Positions 32,365-40,933 of a DNA stretch of 64,000 nucleotides are shown here, piece after piece. How positions within the stretch are numbered: position 1 is the first letter of the stretch; each line of letters starts with the position of its first letter. Under the pieces are notes generated by a model, which saw only the letters and a list, made by a program, of their open reading frames with translations, did not search any database and had not been told where the DNA came from. The stretch is taken from NCBI GenBank assembly GCA_016722025.1, contig JADKGZ010000010.1:62001-126000 (forward strand), given 5' to 3'. The position numbers were made by a program, and so were the translations under genes. The stretch comes from Acidimicrobiaceae bacterium (GTDB lineage Bacteria > Actinomycetota > Acidimicrobiia > Acidimicrobiales > Ilumatobacteraceae).

Positions 32365-33879
32365 ATGACCTCGATCGACTCACTGATGACATCCCCGCCC
32401 GTGACGGCACTCGTCGGCGAGCCGCTCACCGCAGTCATCCGACGCATGCACGATGGGCGCGTGGGGTCGGTGGTGGTGATGGAAGGCACCACTGCCATCG
32501 GCATCGTCACCGAGCGCGACGTGCTGCGCGCCGCAGCAGCGGGCGGCTACGACGGCATGGTGGGTGCGGTGATGACGGTGCCGGTCGACACCATCGATGT
32601 CGCGACCCCGTTGCCAACCGCACTGGCGTTGATGCGCGAGCGCGGGTATCGCCACATGCCGGTGACCGATCACGGCCACCCCGTCGGCGTGGTCTCACTG
32701 CGCGACCTGATGCGCGTGGCGTCCATCGGGCCGGCAGAAGTGCCTCGCGGCCTGAAGGGCGTGGTGGTTGCCGACACCGAAGTGGGCGATGTCCGCGGCA
32801 GTGAGGGCTTCTACCACTACCGCCAGTTCTCGGCAGTGGAACTGGCCGAGCGGCGGCCGATCGAGGACGTCTGGCGGTTGATGATCGACGGGGCGTTGCC
32901 CGACAACCCCGAGGAACGCGCTGCGTTCATCGCGGAAGTCGCACCACTGCGTGCGATCACGCCGTCCGTCCTGGCAGTGCTGCCTGCGATCGCGGCCGTC
33001 AGCGAGCCACTCGACGGCCTGCGCACGGCGCTTTCGCTGGCCGCCGCCGAACGCGGTCTGCGGCCACTCATCGACATCAGCCCGGACGTGCGACGCGCCG
33101 ACGCGCTGTTCCTGTGTGCGATCACCCCCACGTTGCTGTGCGCGCTGCACCGACTCCGACGCGGTGATGAGGTGCTCGCGCCGCGTGCCGAACTGGGCTA
33201 CGCGGCCAACTACCTGTGGATGCTCACCGGCGTCGAGCCCACCGCCGCACACGCTCGGGCAGTCGAGCAGTACCTGGTCTGCACCATCGATCACGGCTTC
33301 AACGCGTCCACGTTCACCGGCCGCGTCGTCGCGTCGACGGGCGCCGACCTCGGCGCATGCGTGGTGGCCGCCATCGGCTCGCTGAGTGGGCCACTACACG
33401 GTGGAGCGCCCAGCCGCGCGCTGGCACTGTTGGACGAGATCGGCTCTCCCGATCGCATCGACGACGTCGTGGCCCCGATGATCGAGCGCGGTGACAAGAT
33501 CATGGGGTTCGGACACGCGGTGTACACAGCCGATGACCCTCGATCCCTGATGCTGCGCGGCGTCGCCAGGCGCATCGCCGTCGAGCCGTCCGATCGGCAC
33601 CTCGTTGCCTTCGCCGAAGCCACCGAGGCCGGGGTGATCGCTGTGCTCGACCGGCTGAAGCCCGGCCGGCAGGTGCGAGCCAACGTGGAGTTCTACGCGG
33701 GCGTGGTGATGCAGTTGTGCGGCATCCCGCCAGCGATGTTCACGCCCACGTTCGCCTCCAGCCGCGTGATCGGCTGGTGCGCAAACCTGCTCGAGCAGGC
33801 CGCCGACAACAAGATCATCCGCCCCAGTGCGCGTTACATCGGCCCGCCGCCGCCGCAGCCGATTCCGGCCTTCCGGTGA
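32365..33879 (+). CDS. CBS-domain/citrate synthase fusion protein
   Basis: The protein has 504 residues. Two CBS motifs (about 5-120: LTAVIRRMHDGRVGSVVVMEGTTAIGIVTERDVL; PTALALMRERGYRHMPVTDHGHPVGVVSLRDLM) form an adenine-nucleotide-binding Bateman module. The citrate synthase part follows with both catalytic His regions, LSGPLHGGAPSRAL and IMGFGHAVYTADDPRS, and RANVEFYAG, where Glu stands in the Asp position as in some actinobacterial paralogues. It should condense oxaloacetate (or a 2-oxoacid) with an acyl-CoA under adenylate control (inference). ATG 32365 fits the CBS start; ATG 32335 and TTG 32329 are also in frame. Confidence 0.8.
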   Translation: MTSIDSLMTSPPVTALVGEPLTAVIRRMHDGRVGSVVVMEGTTAIGIVTERDVLRAAAAGGYDGMVGAVMTVPVDTIDVATPLPTALALMRERGYRHMPVTDHGHPVGVVSLRDLMRVASIGPAEVPRGLKGVVVADTEVGDVRGSEGFYHYRQFSAVELAERRPIEDVWRLMIDGALPDNPEERAAFIAEVAPLRAITPSVLAVLPAIAAVSEPLDGLRTALSLAAAERGLRPLIDISPDVRRADALFLCAITPTLLCALHRLRRGDEVLAPRAELGYAANYLWMLTGVEPTAAHARAVEQYLVCTIDHGFNASTFTGRVVASTGADLGACVVAAIGSLSGPLHGGAPSRALALLDEIGSPDRIDDVVAPMIERGDKIMGFGHAVYTADDPRSLMLRGVARRIAVEPSDRHLVAFAEATEAGVIAVLDRLKPGRQVRANVEFYAGVVMQLCGIPPAMFTPTFASSRVIGWCANLLEQAADNKIIRPSARYIGPPPPQPIPAFR

Positions 33880-33901
33880 CCCGGCCCTCGAGGGGCGCGG
33901 A

Positions 33902-35254
33902 CTACACCAGCGAGTCGATGACCTGTTGCAGATCGGCCGGCGTGGTGTGCGGGTGCACCAGGCACACGCGCAGCAGGGGGTGGCCACGGAACTCGCTGAC
34001 CGCGATGAAGAACTCGCCGTCGGCGAGGTGCTGATCGCTCCAGCGTTGGTAGTCGTCGCGCGCCCAGCCAGGGCGGGTGAACGTCACGATCGACAGCGTG
34101 GTGGGCGCGAACAGCTCCAGGTGCGATGCCGCTTGCACCGCCGCGGTGAACGCCCGCGCCGTGGCCAGACAGCTGTCGACAGCATCGCGATAGGCGTCGG
34201 TTCCGTGCGCGGCGAGGCTGAACCAGAAGGGCACCCCGCGGGCGCGCCGGGTGAGGTGCACCGCGTAGTCGCTGGGGTTCCACTGGTCGGCGCTCACCTC
34301 CACCGCCTCCAGGTACTCGGCGGTCTGGGTGAACGCGGCGCGGGCGATGCGCACGTCGCGGTACAGCAGCGCGCAGCAGTCGTACCCGGCGAACAGCCAC
34401 TTGTGCGGGTCGACCACCATCGACTGCACGCGGTCGATGCCCGCCAGCGCCTCGCGACCGGTGACGGTCAGCACCGCCGCGCCGCCATAGGCACCATCCG
34501 CATGCAACCACAAGCCCTCCTGCTCGGCCACGTCGGCGAGGCCGGCGAGATCGTCGACCATGCCCAGGTTGGTGGTGCCGGCGGTAGCCGAGATGGCGAA
34601 CACCGGCGCGCCTCCCTGCGCTCGATGCGCCGCCAACGCCACGGCGAGATCGTGTGCCCTGAGGCGGCCGAACTCGTCGCCGTCGACCAGCAGCACGTCG
34701 CAGTCCAGCACGCTCGCCACCATTCGAACCGAGGAGTGAGCCTGCTGCGCGCATGCGATGGTGAGGCGATCGCGGGTGTGTTCGCGATGCTCCGATCGCC
34801 ACCACCGGCGCGCGGCGGCCAGCGCCGACAGGTTGCCCGGCGTCGCACCGCTGACGAACACTCCCCCGGCGTGATCGCCGAGGCCGACCTCGCGGCACAA
34901 CCAGGCGAGCGCGATGTTCTCGGCGGCGATGCCACCGGCACCCTCCAGCCACCAGTCGCCGATCATGTTCATGCTCGCGATCATCACGTCGGCTGCCAAC
35001 GACGCCGGCGTCGCTGCCGACGGGATGAAGGCATACACGTTGGGGTTGGAGACGTTCATGCAGTTCGCGCCCACCACGTCGCGCATCAACTCCACCGCTT
35101 CCTCGGCACCGATGCCGGCTGCCGAGATGCTGCCGGCGAGCGCGCCGTAGATGGTGGCTGCCGAGGCCGGTGACCGCAACGGTTTGACGGTGGTGAGCTC
35201 GTGGCGCGCAACTGCCAGCGCGAGGTTGACGAGGTGCTGGTCGTGGTCGTGCAT
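33902..35254 (-). CDS. PLP-dependent group II amino-acid decarboxylase
   Basis: The protein has 450 residues, of the aromatic-L-amino-acid/glutamate/diaminobutyrate decarboxylase family. The PLP Lys is in SMVVDPHKWLFAGYDCCALL; GVFVSGATPGNLSALAAAR and LWLHADGAYGGAA are also family blocks. The substrate (aromatic or acidic amino acid) cannot be decided from sequence. The start at ATG 35254 is preferred to 35290. Convergent with the CBS-citrate synthase gene. Confidence 0.85.
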   Translation of the reverse strand: MHDHDQHLVNLALAVARHELTTVKPLRSPASAATIYGALAGSISAAGIGAEEAVELMRDVVGANCMNVSNPNVYAFIPSAATPASLAADVMIASMNMIGDWWLEGAGGIAAENIALAWLCREVGLGDHAGGVFVSGATPGNLSALAAARRWWRSEHREHTRDRLTIACAQQAHSSVRMVASVLDCDVLLVDGDEFGRLRAHDLAVALAAHRAQGGAPVFAISATAGTTNLGMVDDLAGLADVAEQEGLWLHADGAYGGAAVLTVTGREALAGIDRVQSMVVDPHKWLFAGYDCCALLYRDVRIARAAFTQTAEYLEAVEVSADQWNPSDYAVHLTRRARGVPFWFSLAAHGTDAYRDAVDSCLATARAFTAAVQAASHLELFAPTTLSIVTFTRPGWARDDYQRWSDQHLADGEFFIAVSEFRGHPLLRVCLVHPHTTPADLQQVIDSLV

Positions 35255-35347
35255 GCTGGCTCCCCGGGAAGGTCGCGCCAACGATGCCACACCCGATCGC
35301 GAACCCCGACCATCACCTGCCGCTGAGGCCGGCGTTGCCGCCGGGGG

Positions 35348-36217
35348 TCAGCGTCGACGGATGACGAGCGCCACACCGCCTGCGGCGAGCAGCCACGAGG
35401 CGAGCGGCAGCATGTTGCGGTTGCCGGTCGCGGGCAGGCGCAAGTTGGTCGTCGCGATCGCCGTCGTGGTGCTCCCGAGGCTGCTGGGGCCCTGCTGTTG
35501 CAGGCTTGTGGTGGTCTCGGGCGACCGCGCGGTGACCGGGACGGTTCCCGTGGTCGTCGGGACGACGCTGGTGCCGGGCGCGGAGGTGCCGGGCAAGGTG
35601 ACGAACGGGCAGGGCACGATGGCGGCGCTGGTGAAGGTCCACTGCAGCCAGAACGGTTCCGGGCCGTCGAAGTAGAAGCCATTTGTCGGCTCGGCGGTCA
35701 CCGTCAACGGGGACGTCAAGGTGTAGACGCCGGGGGGCGGGTCGAACCTCACCCGCTGCACGTCGAGGATGGTCACTCTGTCGGCCATGCCACAGGTGGC
35801 CGACTGCACCGGGGTGGCGGGCGTGGGAATGGGACAAGGGCTGTGCTGGGGTTCGAACGCGCCCCACGTGCGGCCGGGACGGTTGACGTTGAACGAGCCG
35901 GTCGCCCAGGTGCCGTCGACGTGGTACTGCACGAACAGGTCGCTGACCGGGTAGGGGCCGAAGGGGATGATCCAGGTACCTGCCCCGTAGGTGACGGTCG
36001 CCGGGGCGTTGTAGTCGTCGGAGTAGGTGATGGTCACGGGTTCGTCACCCGTGATCACGACGGTGACGAAGGCCGACCAGGTGAGGTCGCCGCATTGGAT
36101 GTCGTTGACGGTTTCGACGCCCACAGCCGTGGTGGGGTCGCCGGGGGCCGCCAGGGTGGGGGTTGCGACAGCCAGCGCGGCCAGCGCAGCCAGCGCGCTT
36201 ACGAGGAGCGTTCGCAT
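35348..36217 (-). CDS. LPXTG-type sortase-anchored surface protein
   Basis: The protein has 289 residues. A signal peptide (1-24, LLVSALAALAALAVATPTLAA) leads to two beta domains (FVTVVITGDEPVTITYSDDY; GVYTLTSPLTVTAEPTNGFY) and a Thr/Ser-rich stalk. The C-terminus has the sorting signal LPATG, a hydrophobic segment and RRR. It should be covalently attached to the cell wall by a sortase, which is not in the window. The domain function is unknown. The 230-base gap upstream holds a perfect -35-like TTGACA on the minus strand (near 36342) but no clear -10. Confidence 0.8.
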   Translation of the reverse strand: MRTLLVSALAALAALAVATPTLAAPGDPTTAVGVETVNDIQCGDLTWSAFVTVVITGDEPVTITYSDDYNAPATVTYGAGTWIIPFGPYPVSDLFVQYHVDGTWATGSFNVNRPGRTWGAFEPQHSPCPIPTPATPVQSATCGMADRVTILDVQRVRFDPPPGVYTLTSPLTVTAEPTNGFYFDGPEPFWLQWTFTSAAIVPCPFVTLPGTSAPGTSVVPTTTGTVPVTARSPETTTSLQQQGPSSLGSTTTAIATTNLRLPATGNRNMLPLASWLLAAGGVALVIRRR

Positions 36218-36447
36218 GGTTGGTCTCCCTTGGTGGTCGAGATGGCGCAGATGTCAGCCCCTGGTCGTGATTCGTCACTGCGCATCAACAACCCAGACTC
36301 TCGAAACGCAGTGTCGTGACGCAGGTTGCGCAATTTAATCTGTCAATGCGCGCGAAGGCTGGGATCGTGAGCGAACGAACGAGGCCGTACCGCCATGTGG
36401 GACGCTGCACTCGACGGACCGCCGGCGCGGGAGCACAGTGGTAGCGG

Positions 36448-38019
36448 ATGCCGACCGCCGCACGAACACTCGTCGACCAACTGATCGCGCTCGGCGCCGA
36501 TGTTGCCTTCGGTGTGCCCGGCGAGAGCTACCTCGCCGTGCTCGACGCGCTCTACGACACGCCTCGGCTGCGGTTCGTGACATGCCGTCACGAGGGTGGC
36601 GCCGCGTTCGCCGCCGAGGCACATGGCAAGCTCACCGGTCGCCCCGGGGTGCTGATGGTCACCCGCGGGCCGGGTGTGCTCAACGCGGCCGTCGGCATTC
36701 ACACCGCGCAGCAGGACGAGACACCGCTGCTGGTGTTCGTCGGGCTGGTGCCGCGACACCAGCGTGGCCGCGATGCGTTCCAAGAGCTCGACCTCGGCCA
36801 GGCCTTCGGGTCGATCTGCAAGTGGGTGCACGAACTCGACCAACCGTCGCGCGTGCCGGAAGTGGTGAGCAGAGCGTGGACGATCGCGCGCTCGGGCAGG
36901 CCAGGGCCGGTGATGATCGGGTTGCCCGAGGACATGCTGGACGAGGCGTGCGAGTCGCCGCTCGTGCCGCCGACGCCACACCCGCGAGCCGACGTGGGCT
37001 CGGACACCGCTGCAGAGGTGGCGTTCCTGCTCGGCTCGGCTGCCCGCCCGCTCGCGATCGCCGGTGGCAGCCGCTGGAGCGAAGCGGCCATCGATCTCCT
37101 GCCGCAGGTGCTGCCCGGTGTGCCGTTGGTGACCGGCTTTCGCCGTCAGGACCTGATCGACCACCGGCTGCCCTCGTTCGCGGGTTCACTGGGCCTTGGC
37201 GCCGATCCCGCGTTGGTGGCGCGTGTTGCGGCGGCCGATCTGGTGCTTGCCGTCGGCGACCGGCTCGACGACCCCACCACCGACGGCTTCACCCTGTTCC
37301 CACCACCGGGAGCCGGGCGGCGGCTGGTGCACGTGCACCCCGAACCTCGCGAGCTGGGCCGCGTGTTCCTGCCCACGATCTCGATCGCGGCCGAGCCGGA
37401 AGCGTTCCTGCGCGCGCTGCCGCCGATCGCCGGCGATCGGGCACGCTCGGCCTGGACGGCCGCTGCCCGAGCCGGCTACGTGGCCTGGAGCGCCACCGAG
37501 AGCGTGCTCGACGAAGTCGCTCGCGGCATGCGCGAGGTGCTGCCCGATGACGCCATCGTCACCAATGGCGCGGGCAACTTCACCAGGCCGCTGCAGCGCT
37601 CGTTCGCCTACCGCCGCCCCGGACGCCAACTGGCGCCGGTGGGCGGGTCGATGGGCTACGGCCTGCCGGCCGCGCTCGCCGCCAAGCTGGCCCACCCGGA
37701 TCGCGTCGTCGTGTGCGTTGCCGGCGACGGTGACCTGTTGATGACAGCACAGGAACTGGCCACGATGATGCTGGAGGGTGCAGCCGTGGTGGTGCTGGTG
37801 GTGGACAACGGTGTGTACGGCACGATCCGCACGCATCAGCAGCGCCGGTACCCCGGCAGGCCCATCGGCACCACCTTGAGCAACCCCGACTTCGTGACCT
37901 TCGCCATGAGCTTCGGCATGCAGGCAGAACGCACCACCACCGCCCCCGACACCGTCGCCGCGCTCCGGCGCGCGGTGGCGCTCGACCGGCCGGCGCTGGT
38001 GCATCTCGTCACCGAGTGA
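36448..38019 (+). CDS. Thiamine-diphosphate-dependent enzyme of the acetolactate synthase/benzoylformate decarboxylase type
   Basis: The protein has 523 residues with the three usual domains. The N-terminal Pyr domain carries the catalytic Glu in FVTCRHEGGAAFAAEAHGKL; the PP domain carries the ThDP-Mg motif VAGDGDLLMTAQELATMMLEGA ending in VVDNGVYG. It lacks features that fix the substrate, and no small regulatory subunit follows, so it is not ordinary IlvB. It converges on the phenol operon but is on the other strand; a role with aromatic 2-oxoacids is possible only by position. Confidence 0.8.
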   Translation: MPTAARTLVDQLIALGADVAFGVPGESYLAVLDALYDTPRLRFVTCRHEGGAAFAAEAHGKLTGRPGVLMVTRGPGVLNAAVGIHTAQQDETPLLVFVGLVPRHQRGRDAFQELDLGQAFGSICKWVHELDQPSRVPEVVSRAWTIARSGRPGPVMIGLPEDMLDEACESPLVPPTPHPRADVGSDTAAEVAFLLGSAARPLAIAGGSRWSEAAIDLLPQVLPGVPLVTGFRRQDLIDHRLPSFAGSLGLGADPALVARVAAADLVLAVGDRLDDPTTDGFTLFPPPGAGRRLVHVHPEPRELGRVFLPTISIAAEPEAFLRALPPIAGDRARSAWTAAARAGYVAWSATESVLDEVARGMREVLPDDAIVTNGAGNFTRPLQRSFAYRRPGRQLAPVGGSMGYGLPAALAAKLAHPDRVVVCVAGDGDLLMTAQELATMMLEGAAVVVLVVDNGVYGTIRTHQQRRYPGRPIGTTLSNPDFVTFAMSFGMQAERTTTAPDTVAALRRAVALDRPALVHLVTE

Positions 38020-38062
38020 ACGTTCGTCACCGAGCAGGCGCGACCGCCGACCACCGACCGCC

Positions 38063-38097
38063 GTCTCCTCGGATGGCACCTGGCCATCCGAGGAGAC
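38063..38097. terminator. Perfect 15-bp hairpin between convergent genes
   Basis: GTCTCCTCGGATGGC (38063-38077) and its exact complement (38083-38097) enclose a 5-base loop ACCTG. It is centred in the 114-base gap between the ThDP enzyme (+) and the dioxygenase gene (-). It has no T-tract on either side, so it is best read as a bidirectional terminator of the non-canonical type usual in actinobacteria. Confidence 0.65.
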
Positions 38098-38133
38098 GTG
38101 TGCGGGGGCCGAACCGACACGCGTGCGGATGGA

Positions 38134-39060
38134 TCAGGTGTAGACGCCCAGGAACGCAGGGTTCAGCTTGCGGTCGTGGTAGAAGACGGCCGGGCCGACC
38201 TCGTCCCACGTCCAGGTGAGCGGCTCCCAGTCGGGGTACGACTGGTAGCCACCGCAGAACGTCTCGAAGCGGTTGCCGGAGTTGTCGAACGCATAGATGG
38301 TGGTGCCGCGCGTGACGCCGTGACGCGTGGGCCCCATGTCGATGGTGACCCGGTTCATCGACATCAGGTCGGCGGCGCGCAGCACCTTCTCCCAGCTGTC
38401 CAGCAGGAACGCCGTGTGGTGCAGCTTGCCCGGCTCCTCGTTGCGCACGAGCGCGATGTCGTGCGCCTTGGTGCTGCACGACAGCCAGATGGCCAGATCG
38501 GTCTTGCCGTCCTCGAGCAGGATGTGCTCGACGAGGTAGAAGCCGAGCACGTCGACGAAGAGCGCCTGCACCTTCTCGATGTCGGGGCCGTACAGCAGCG
38601 CGTGGTCCATGCGGATCGGCGCGATGCCGCGCTCGGCGGCCTCGTTCCACGGTGGCGGGTTGATGTAGCCCATGCCGTTGCCGACGTCGGTCTTCTGCGA
38701 GGACAGCTCGATGAGGTGGCCCGACGGGATCTGGAAGCGAACACGCTCACCGGTCTCCAACAGGTCGCCGGCCGGGACGCGTTCGGTGGTGACGCCGTAG
38801 TTCTTGAGGTCGGCTTCGAGCGTGGCGAGCGTGGCATCGTCGGCCACCTTGAAGCCGTAGAAGTCCATGCCGGCCTCACCGGCGTCGCGCAGGATGAGGC
38901 TGTGGTGATCGCGCTCGTCCCACCCCTTGAAGTAGGCGCGAGTTGCGTCGCGACCTGTCTGCACCAGGCCGACGACGTTCGAGTAGAACTCGACCGCTTC
39001 GTCGAGGTCGAGGACCTTGAGCTGCATGTGCCCGGGTCGGAGCACTCCAGTGATTGCCAT
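38134..39060 (-). CDS. dmpB: Catechol 2,3-dioxygenase (extradiol, type I)
   Basis: Meta-cleaves catechol to 2-hydroxymuconic semialdehyde. The protein has 308 residues, and the XylE/DmpB active-site residues align by number: iron ligands H153 (MDHALLYGP), H214 (LHHTAF) and E266 (NRFETFCGG), plus H200, H247 and Y256. The ATG at 39060 follows a strong AAGGAG. Last gene of the phenol hydroxylase operon, directly after the ferredoxin that in Pseudomonas (DmpQ/XylT) reactivates oxidised dioxygenase. Confidence 0.95.
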   Translation of the reverse strand: MAITGVLRPGHMQLKVLDLDEAVEFYSNVVGLVQTGRDATRAYFKGWDERDHHSLILRDAGEAGMDFYGFKVADDATLATLEADLKNYGVTTERVPAGDLLETGERVRFQIPSGHLIELSSQKTDVGNGMGYINPPPWNEAAERGIAPIRMDHALLYGPDIEKVQALFVDVLGFYLVEHILLEDGKTDLAIWLSCSTKAHDIALVRNEEPGKLHHTAFLLDSWEKVLRAADLMSMNRVTIDMGPTRHGVTRGTTIYAFDNSGNRFETFCGGYQSYPDWEPLTWTWDEVGPAVFYHDRKLNPAFLGVYT

Positions 39061-39142
39061 GTTCTTTCTCCTTGTTGAGTTGTGCTGGTTCGGGTTGCTG
39101 TGGTCGGTTGTTGTGGGTTCGGGGTTGGCTGCGATGGTGGGC

Positions 39143-39478
39143 TCAGCCGTCGTTGCCGGCACTCGCAGTGGGATGCAGTGCTGGTTCGACCGTCGGCTTC
39201 GGGCAGACACGGACGGTGAGATCGCTCGTCGGGAAGATGCGGCACGACAGCACGACGCCGGCAGCGAGATCGGCTTCGTCGACGTGCGCCTTGCTCATCT
39301 TCTTGGCGGTGTAGGTACCCGCCAGCACCTGTACTCGGCAGACGCCGCACCCGCCGTTGCGACAGCCCACCTGGATGCCATCGCAGCCGAGGTACTCCAT
39401 GGCGACGAGGACGTTCTTGGTGTCGGGGCAGAGGAACTGCTGCCCGGTGGGCTCGACGGTGATGGTGTGCACGGCCAT
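39143..39478 (-). CDS. dmpQ: Plant-type [2Fe-2S] ferredoxin, DmpQ/XylT-like
   Basis: The protein has 111 residues with cluster ligands in VGCRNGGCGVCRVQVLAGTY and a last Cys in VVLSCRIFP (C-x4-C-x2-C...C). Ferredoxins in this position reduce the inactivated Fe(III) form of catechol 2,3-dioxygenase. The start is the ATG at 39478, two bases after the dmpP stop, indicating translational coupling. Its place between dmpP and dmpB is exactly that of the Pseudomonas dmp operon. Confidence 0.88.
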   Translation of the reverse strand: MAVHTITVEPTGQQFLCPDTKNVLVAMEYLGCDGIQVGCRNGGCGVCRVQVLAGTYTAKKMSKAHVDEADLAAGVVLSCRIFPTSDLTVRVCPKPTVEPALHPTASAGNDG

Positions 39479-39480
39479 GG

Positions 39481-40542
39481 CTAGATCCGCTTGAACAGCG
39501 GGCTGCGTACCCGCGACGAGTCGGCGGCCGAGATGAACAGCTCCTGATAGATGTCGCGCTCGAAGAGCCTGCCCTGCATCAGAGTGGTGATGCAGGCGTC
39601 GACCATCGCCGGCGGGCCGCACAGGTAGGCCTTGTGGCCGCGGAAGTCGCCCGCGAAGTGTGCGGCCGCCGCCTCGTGCACGAAGCCGCGAGCACCGGCC
39701 CAATCGCTGTCGTCGGGTTCGTGCGACAACGCCGGCACGTATGTGAACGAGGGCACCCGAGCTGCCAGCTCGGTGAACTCGTCCACGTAGTACAGCTCGT
39801 CGCGGTTGCGGGCGCCGTAGACCAACGTGATCGGCAGCATGCAGTCGTGTTCGATGAGATCGAGGATCATCGACCGCGGGCTCGACAGGCCAGAACCGCC
39901 GGCCAGGAACAGCATCGGCAACTGCGCCGAGCTGCGCACGTGGAAGCGACCGTACGGGCCGGACAGGCGGAGACGATCCCCCACGGCCAGCTGCTGATGG
40001 ATCCAGGTCGTTGCCACCCCGCCCGGCAGGTAGCGCACGTCCAGCTCCACCTCACGGGGGTTGGACGGGGCCTGCGCGAACGAGAACGGTCGGTGGCCGG
40101 CACCATCGGGCAGTTCCACGTTCACGTACTGGCCCGCCTGGAACGGCAGCCCATCGGGCTCGTCGACGAGTGCCCACACGCCCTTGATCGTGGGCGTGAG
40201 TTGCTGCAGGCGGCTGACCGTTGCCGTCACGGTCCGCACCGGCAGGTTGAGCGCGTCGGGCTCGTCGTCGATGTCGGCTTCGATCGTGACATCGGTCTCC
40301 GCCGTCGCGCAGCAGGCGAGGCACAGACCCTCCTCACGCTCGAAGTCCATCAAGGCGAAGCTGGAGATGGGCCCGTGGTCGATCTCACCATCGAGCACCT
40401 GCACCTTGCAGGTGCCGCACAGGCCATGCCCGCAGGCGTGCGGCAGGTACACGCCCGCGCGCAAGCTGGCGTCGAGAAGGGTTTGACCTTCCTCGACCTC
40501 GATGGTCTGCCCCAGGGGCTCGATGGTGAGCTCGTACGTCAT
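39481..40542 (-). CDS. dmpP: Phenol hydroxylase reductase component P5
   Basis: NADH-ferredoxin-type reductase of 353 residues. An N-terminal [2Fe-2S] domain (HACGHGLCGTCKVQVLDG, then GLCLACCA) is followed by an FAD domain (GHRPFSFAQAPS, SGPYGRFHVR) and an NAD domain (LFLAGGSGLSSPRSMI; YLCGPPAMVDA). It passes electrons from NADH to the diiron hydroxylase. DmpP is 353 residues too. The ATG follows GAGGTG overlapping the end of dmpO. Confidence 0.94.
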   Translation of the reverse strand: MTYELTIEPLGQTIEVEEGQTLLDASLRAGVYLPHACGHGLCGTCKVQVLDGEIDHGPISSFALMDFEREEGLCLACCATAETDVTIEADIDDEPDALNLPVRTVTATVSRLQQLTPTIKGVWALVDEPDGLPFQAGQYVNVELPDGAGHRPFSFAQAPSNPREVELDVRYLPGGVATTWIHQQLAVGDRLRLSGPYGRFHVRSSAQLPMLFLAGGSGLSSPRSMILDLIEHDCMLPITLVYGARNRDELYYVDEFTELAARVPSFTYVPALSHEPDDSDWAGARGFVHEAAAAHFAGDFRGHKAYLCGPPAMVDACITTLMQGRLFERDIYQELFISAADSSRVRSPLFKRI

Positions 40543-40554
40543 CTGCGCCGCACC

Positions 40555-40914
40555 TCAGGTGGAGGAGCCCTTGATCCCGGTGAGGCCAGGAGTGCGGAAC
40601 GTGATGCTGTCCTTGTGGCGCATCCCGTTCTCCGTCAACGACTTGGCCGGGTCGGGACTGAACGGCTTTCCGCCCTTCGTCCACTCCACCGTCGACCAGT
40701 CGATCTTGGCGAAGTCGGGGTGGTGGCCGCAGGCCCCCGGCAGCACGCCTTCGATGATCGCCCCGAAGGGCATGTCGGGCGGCAATGGGACCGCGAACGG
40801 CGCGCAGAACATCAGGTGGTCGAGCCACCCGATGAAGGTGAGCTGGGCCCCGTGGAACTTGTCCTGGGTGTCCTTGGGAACGCCCACGTACTCCTTCACA
40901 GCTGCAACAGCCAT
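40555..40914 (-). CDS. dmpO: Phenol hydroxylase subunit P4 (gamma)
   Basis: Small subunit of 119 residues of the (alpha-beta-gamma)2 hydroxylase. The family pattern YVGVPKDTQDKFHGAQLTFIGWLDHLMFCAPFAVPLP and CGHHPDFAKIDWSTVEW is clear. AAGGAGG precedes the ATG. It sits between dmpN and dmpP in the standard order. It has no cofactor of its own and stabilises the complex. Confidence 0.92.
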   Translation of the reverse strand: MAVAAVKEYVGVPKDTQDKFHGAQLTFIGWLDHLMFCAPFAVPLPPDMPFGAIIEGVLPGACGHHPDFAKIDWSTVEWTKGGKPFSPDPAKSLTENGMRHKDSITFRTPGLTGIKGSST

Positions 40915-40933
40915 GGTGTGTCCTCCTTCGTTC

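Noticed and set aside
33902..33950. CCCTCGAGGG palindrome near the end of the decarboxylase as a terminator
   Set aside because: Too short and without T-tract; such palindromes are expected by chance in this composition.
36218..36447. sigma-70 promoter for the LPATG protein from a perfect TTGACA
   Set aside because: No -10 element at 16-18 bases; the hexamer alone is not enough to list a promoter.
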